A stretch of 5,739 nucleotides of DNA, from positions 1-5,739 of the forward strand of contig JAHRAW010000037.1 of NCBI GenBank assembly GCA_020027415.1. Direction: 5' to 3'. The position numbers and the translations under genes were made by a program. This DNA comes from Gammaproteobacteria bacterium. Its GTDB lineage: Bacteria; Pseudomonadota; Gammaproteobacteria; Arenicellales; Poriferihabitantaceae. Every line of letters begins with the position of its first letter. Positions within the stretch are counted from its first letter, which is position 1. This document shows positions 5,228-5,739 of the stretch, in pieces. The notes beneath the pieces are model-generated. The model saw only the letters and a list, made by a program, of their open reading frames with translations. It was not told the DNA's origin and searched no databases.

Positions 5228-5739
5228 TCACGATTGCGCCGCCATGGCGCTGGCTTGCTCAATATCCACCGACACCAGCCGCGAAACGCCCGGTTCACTC
5301 ATGGTAACGCCGACCAAAATATCGGCCGCTTCCATCGTAATTTTGTTGTGCGTAATCATAATCATCTGGCTGACCTTCACCATGGCTTTCAAGGTGCGGC
5401 AATAGCGTTCCACATTGGCGTCGTCAAGCGGCGCATCCACTTCGTCCAACATGCAAAACGGCGCCGGGTTGAGTTGGAACAGCGCGAACAACAACGCCAC
5501 GGCGGTCAACGCTTTTTCGCCGCCGGACAGCAAGTGAATATGGCTGTTGCGTTTGCCCGGCGGGCGCGCCATCACCACCACCCCGGCGGTCAGCAAATCA
5601 TCGCTGGTCAATTGCAGTTCAACCTTGCCGCCGCCAAACAGTTTCGGGAAAAAATCCTTAAAGCCGACGTTCAGCCGTTCAAAAGTTTCCTGGAAACGAG
5701 CGCGCGTCTCCAGATCAATTTTTCGCATCACATCGCGCA
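5228..5739 (-). CDS. smc: Chromosome segregation protein SMC, C-terminal part (5' end outside window)
   Basis: This is the C-terminal ATPase half-head of SMC, which with ScpA/ScpB organises and segregates the chromosome. About 169 residues are visible and the frame runs open off the right edge, so the hinge, most coiled coil and Walker A are outside. The end of the coiled coil runs into RKIDLETRARFQETF. Then come the ABC signature LSGGEKALTA (about 5501-5530), the Walker B and D-loop FCMLDEVDAPLDDANV, and the switch histidine in MITHNK. The tail MSEPGVSRLVSVDIEQA is the standard ending for proteobacterial SMC, and the TGA at 5228-5230 comes a few residues later, so the 3' end is intact. The ATG and GTG near the right edge are internal codons, not starts. 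It lies 122 bp before zipA, the usual neighbour. Confidence 0.97.
   Translation of the reverse strand, partial: RDVMRKIDLETRARFQETFERLNVGFKDFFPKLFGGGKVELQLTSDDLLTAGVVVMARPPGKRNSHIHLLSGGEKALTAVALLFALFQLNPAPFCMLDEVDAPLDDANVERYCRTLKAMVKVSQMIMITHNKITMEAADILVGVTMSEPGVSRLVSVDIEQASAMAAQS

Noticed and set aside
1..5739. CRISPR array, insertion sequence, tRNA or rRNA
   Set aside because: No spaced direct repeats, transposase motifs, terminal repeats or tRNA-like cloverleaf were seen. The window is nearly filled with coding sequence.

Overview
All recognisable genes in this window lie on the minus strand, so transcription runs from right to left. The order is smc (3' end only), zipA, ligA, a glutaredoxin-like (DUF836) gene, a very small open frame, an alkB-family dioxygenase gene and a GFA-family zinc protein gene. 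The contiguous smc-zipA-ligA block is a proteobacterial arrangement. The ZipA resembles the form I associate with Betaproteobacteria: an FtsZ-binding C-terminal domain preceded by a second conserved segment containing the 'SLQLADRNG' stretch. The SMC C-terminus (MSEPGVSRL, LDEVDAPLDDANV) is also typical of beta- and gammaproteobacteria. The DNA looks GC-rich by eye (not counted), with strong NCG/GCN codon use. I therefore read this as a chromosomal fragment of a betaproteobacterium, or possibly a gammaproteobacterium, without naming a genus.

Right part (about 3840-5739): the ATPase head end of SMC, a 122-bp gap with a candidate zipA promoter, then zipA starting at a GTG with a good Shine-Dalgarno sequence. 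The zipA stop overlaps the ligA start (ATGA), so the two are probably translationally coupled. Middle (1720-3843): a complete 707-residue NAD-dependent DNA ligase with all domains, an unusual charged Q/K-rich insertion near residues 190-228, and a stop codon lying inside a hexanucleotide repeat.

Left part (1-1719): the DUF836 gene, alkB and gfa. The DUF836-alkB gap is bridged by a 25-32 codon frame that overlaps the DUF836 gene at its start and the alkB start codon at its stop. Its peptide resembles the extreme C-terminus of FAD-linked oxidases. gfa lies 132 bp after alkB, with an inverted repeat in the gap, and a perfect 20-bp palindrome sits just beyond its 3' end at the window edge.

Functionally the block links chromosome organisation (SMC), division (ZipA), nick sealing (LigA) and alkylation repair (AlkB), with two small thiol/zinc proteins. 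It is mostly conserved housekeeping sequence. I found no defence system, mobile element, CRISPR array, tRNA or rRNA. The points worth checking are the bridging mini-ORF, the repeat at the ligA stop, the LigA insertion with its A-rich slippery site, and the palindromes around gfa.
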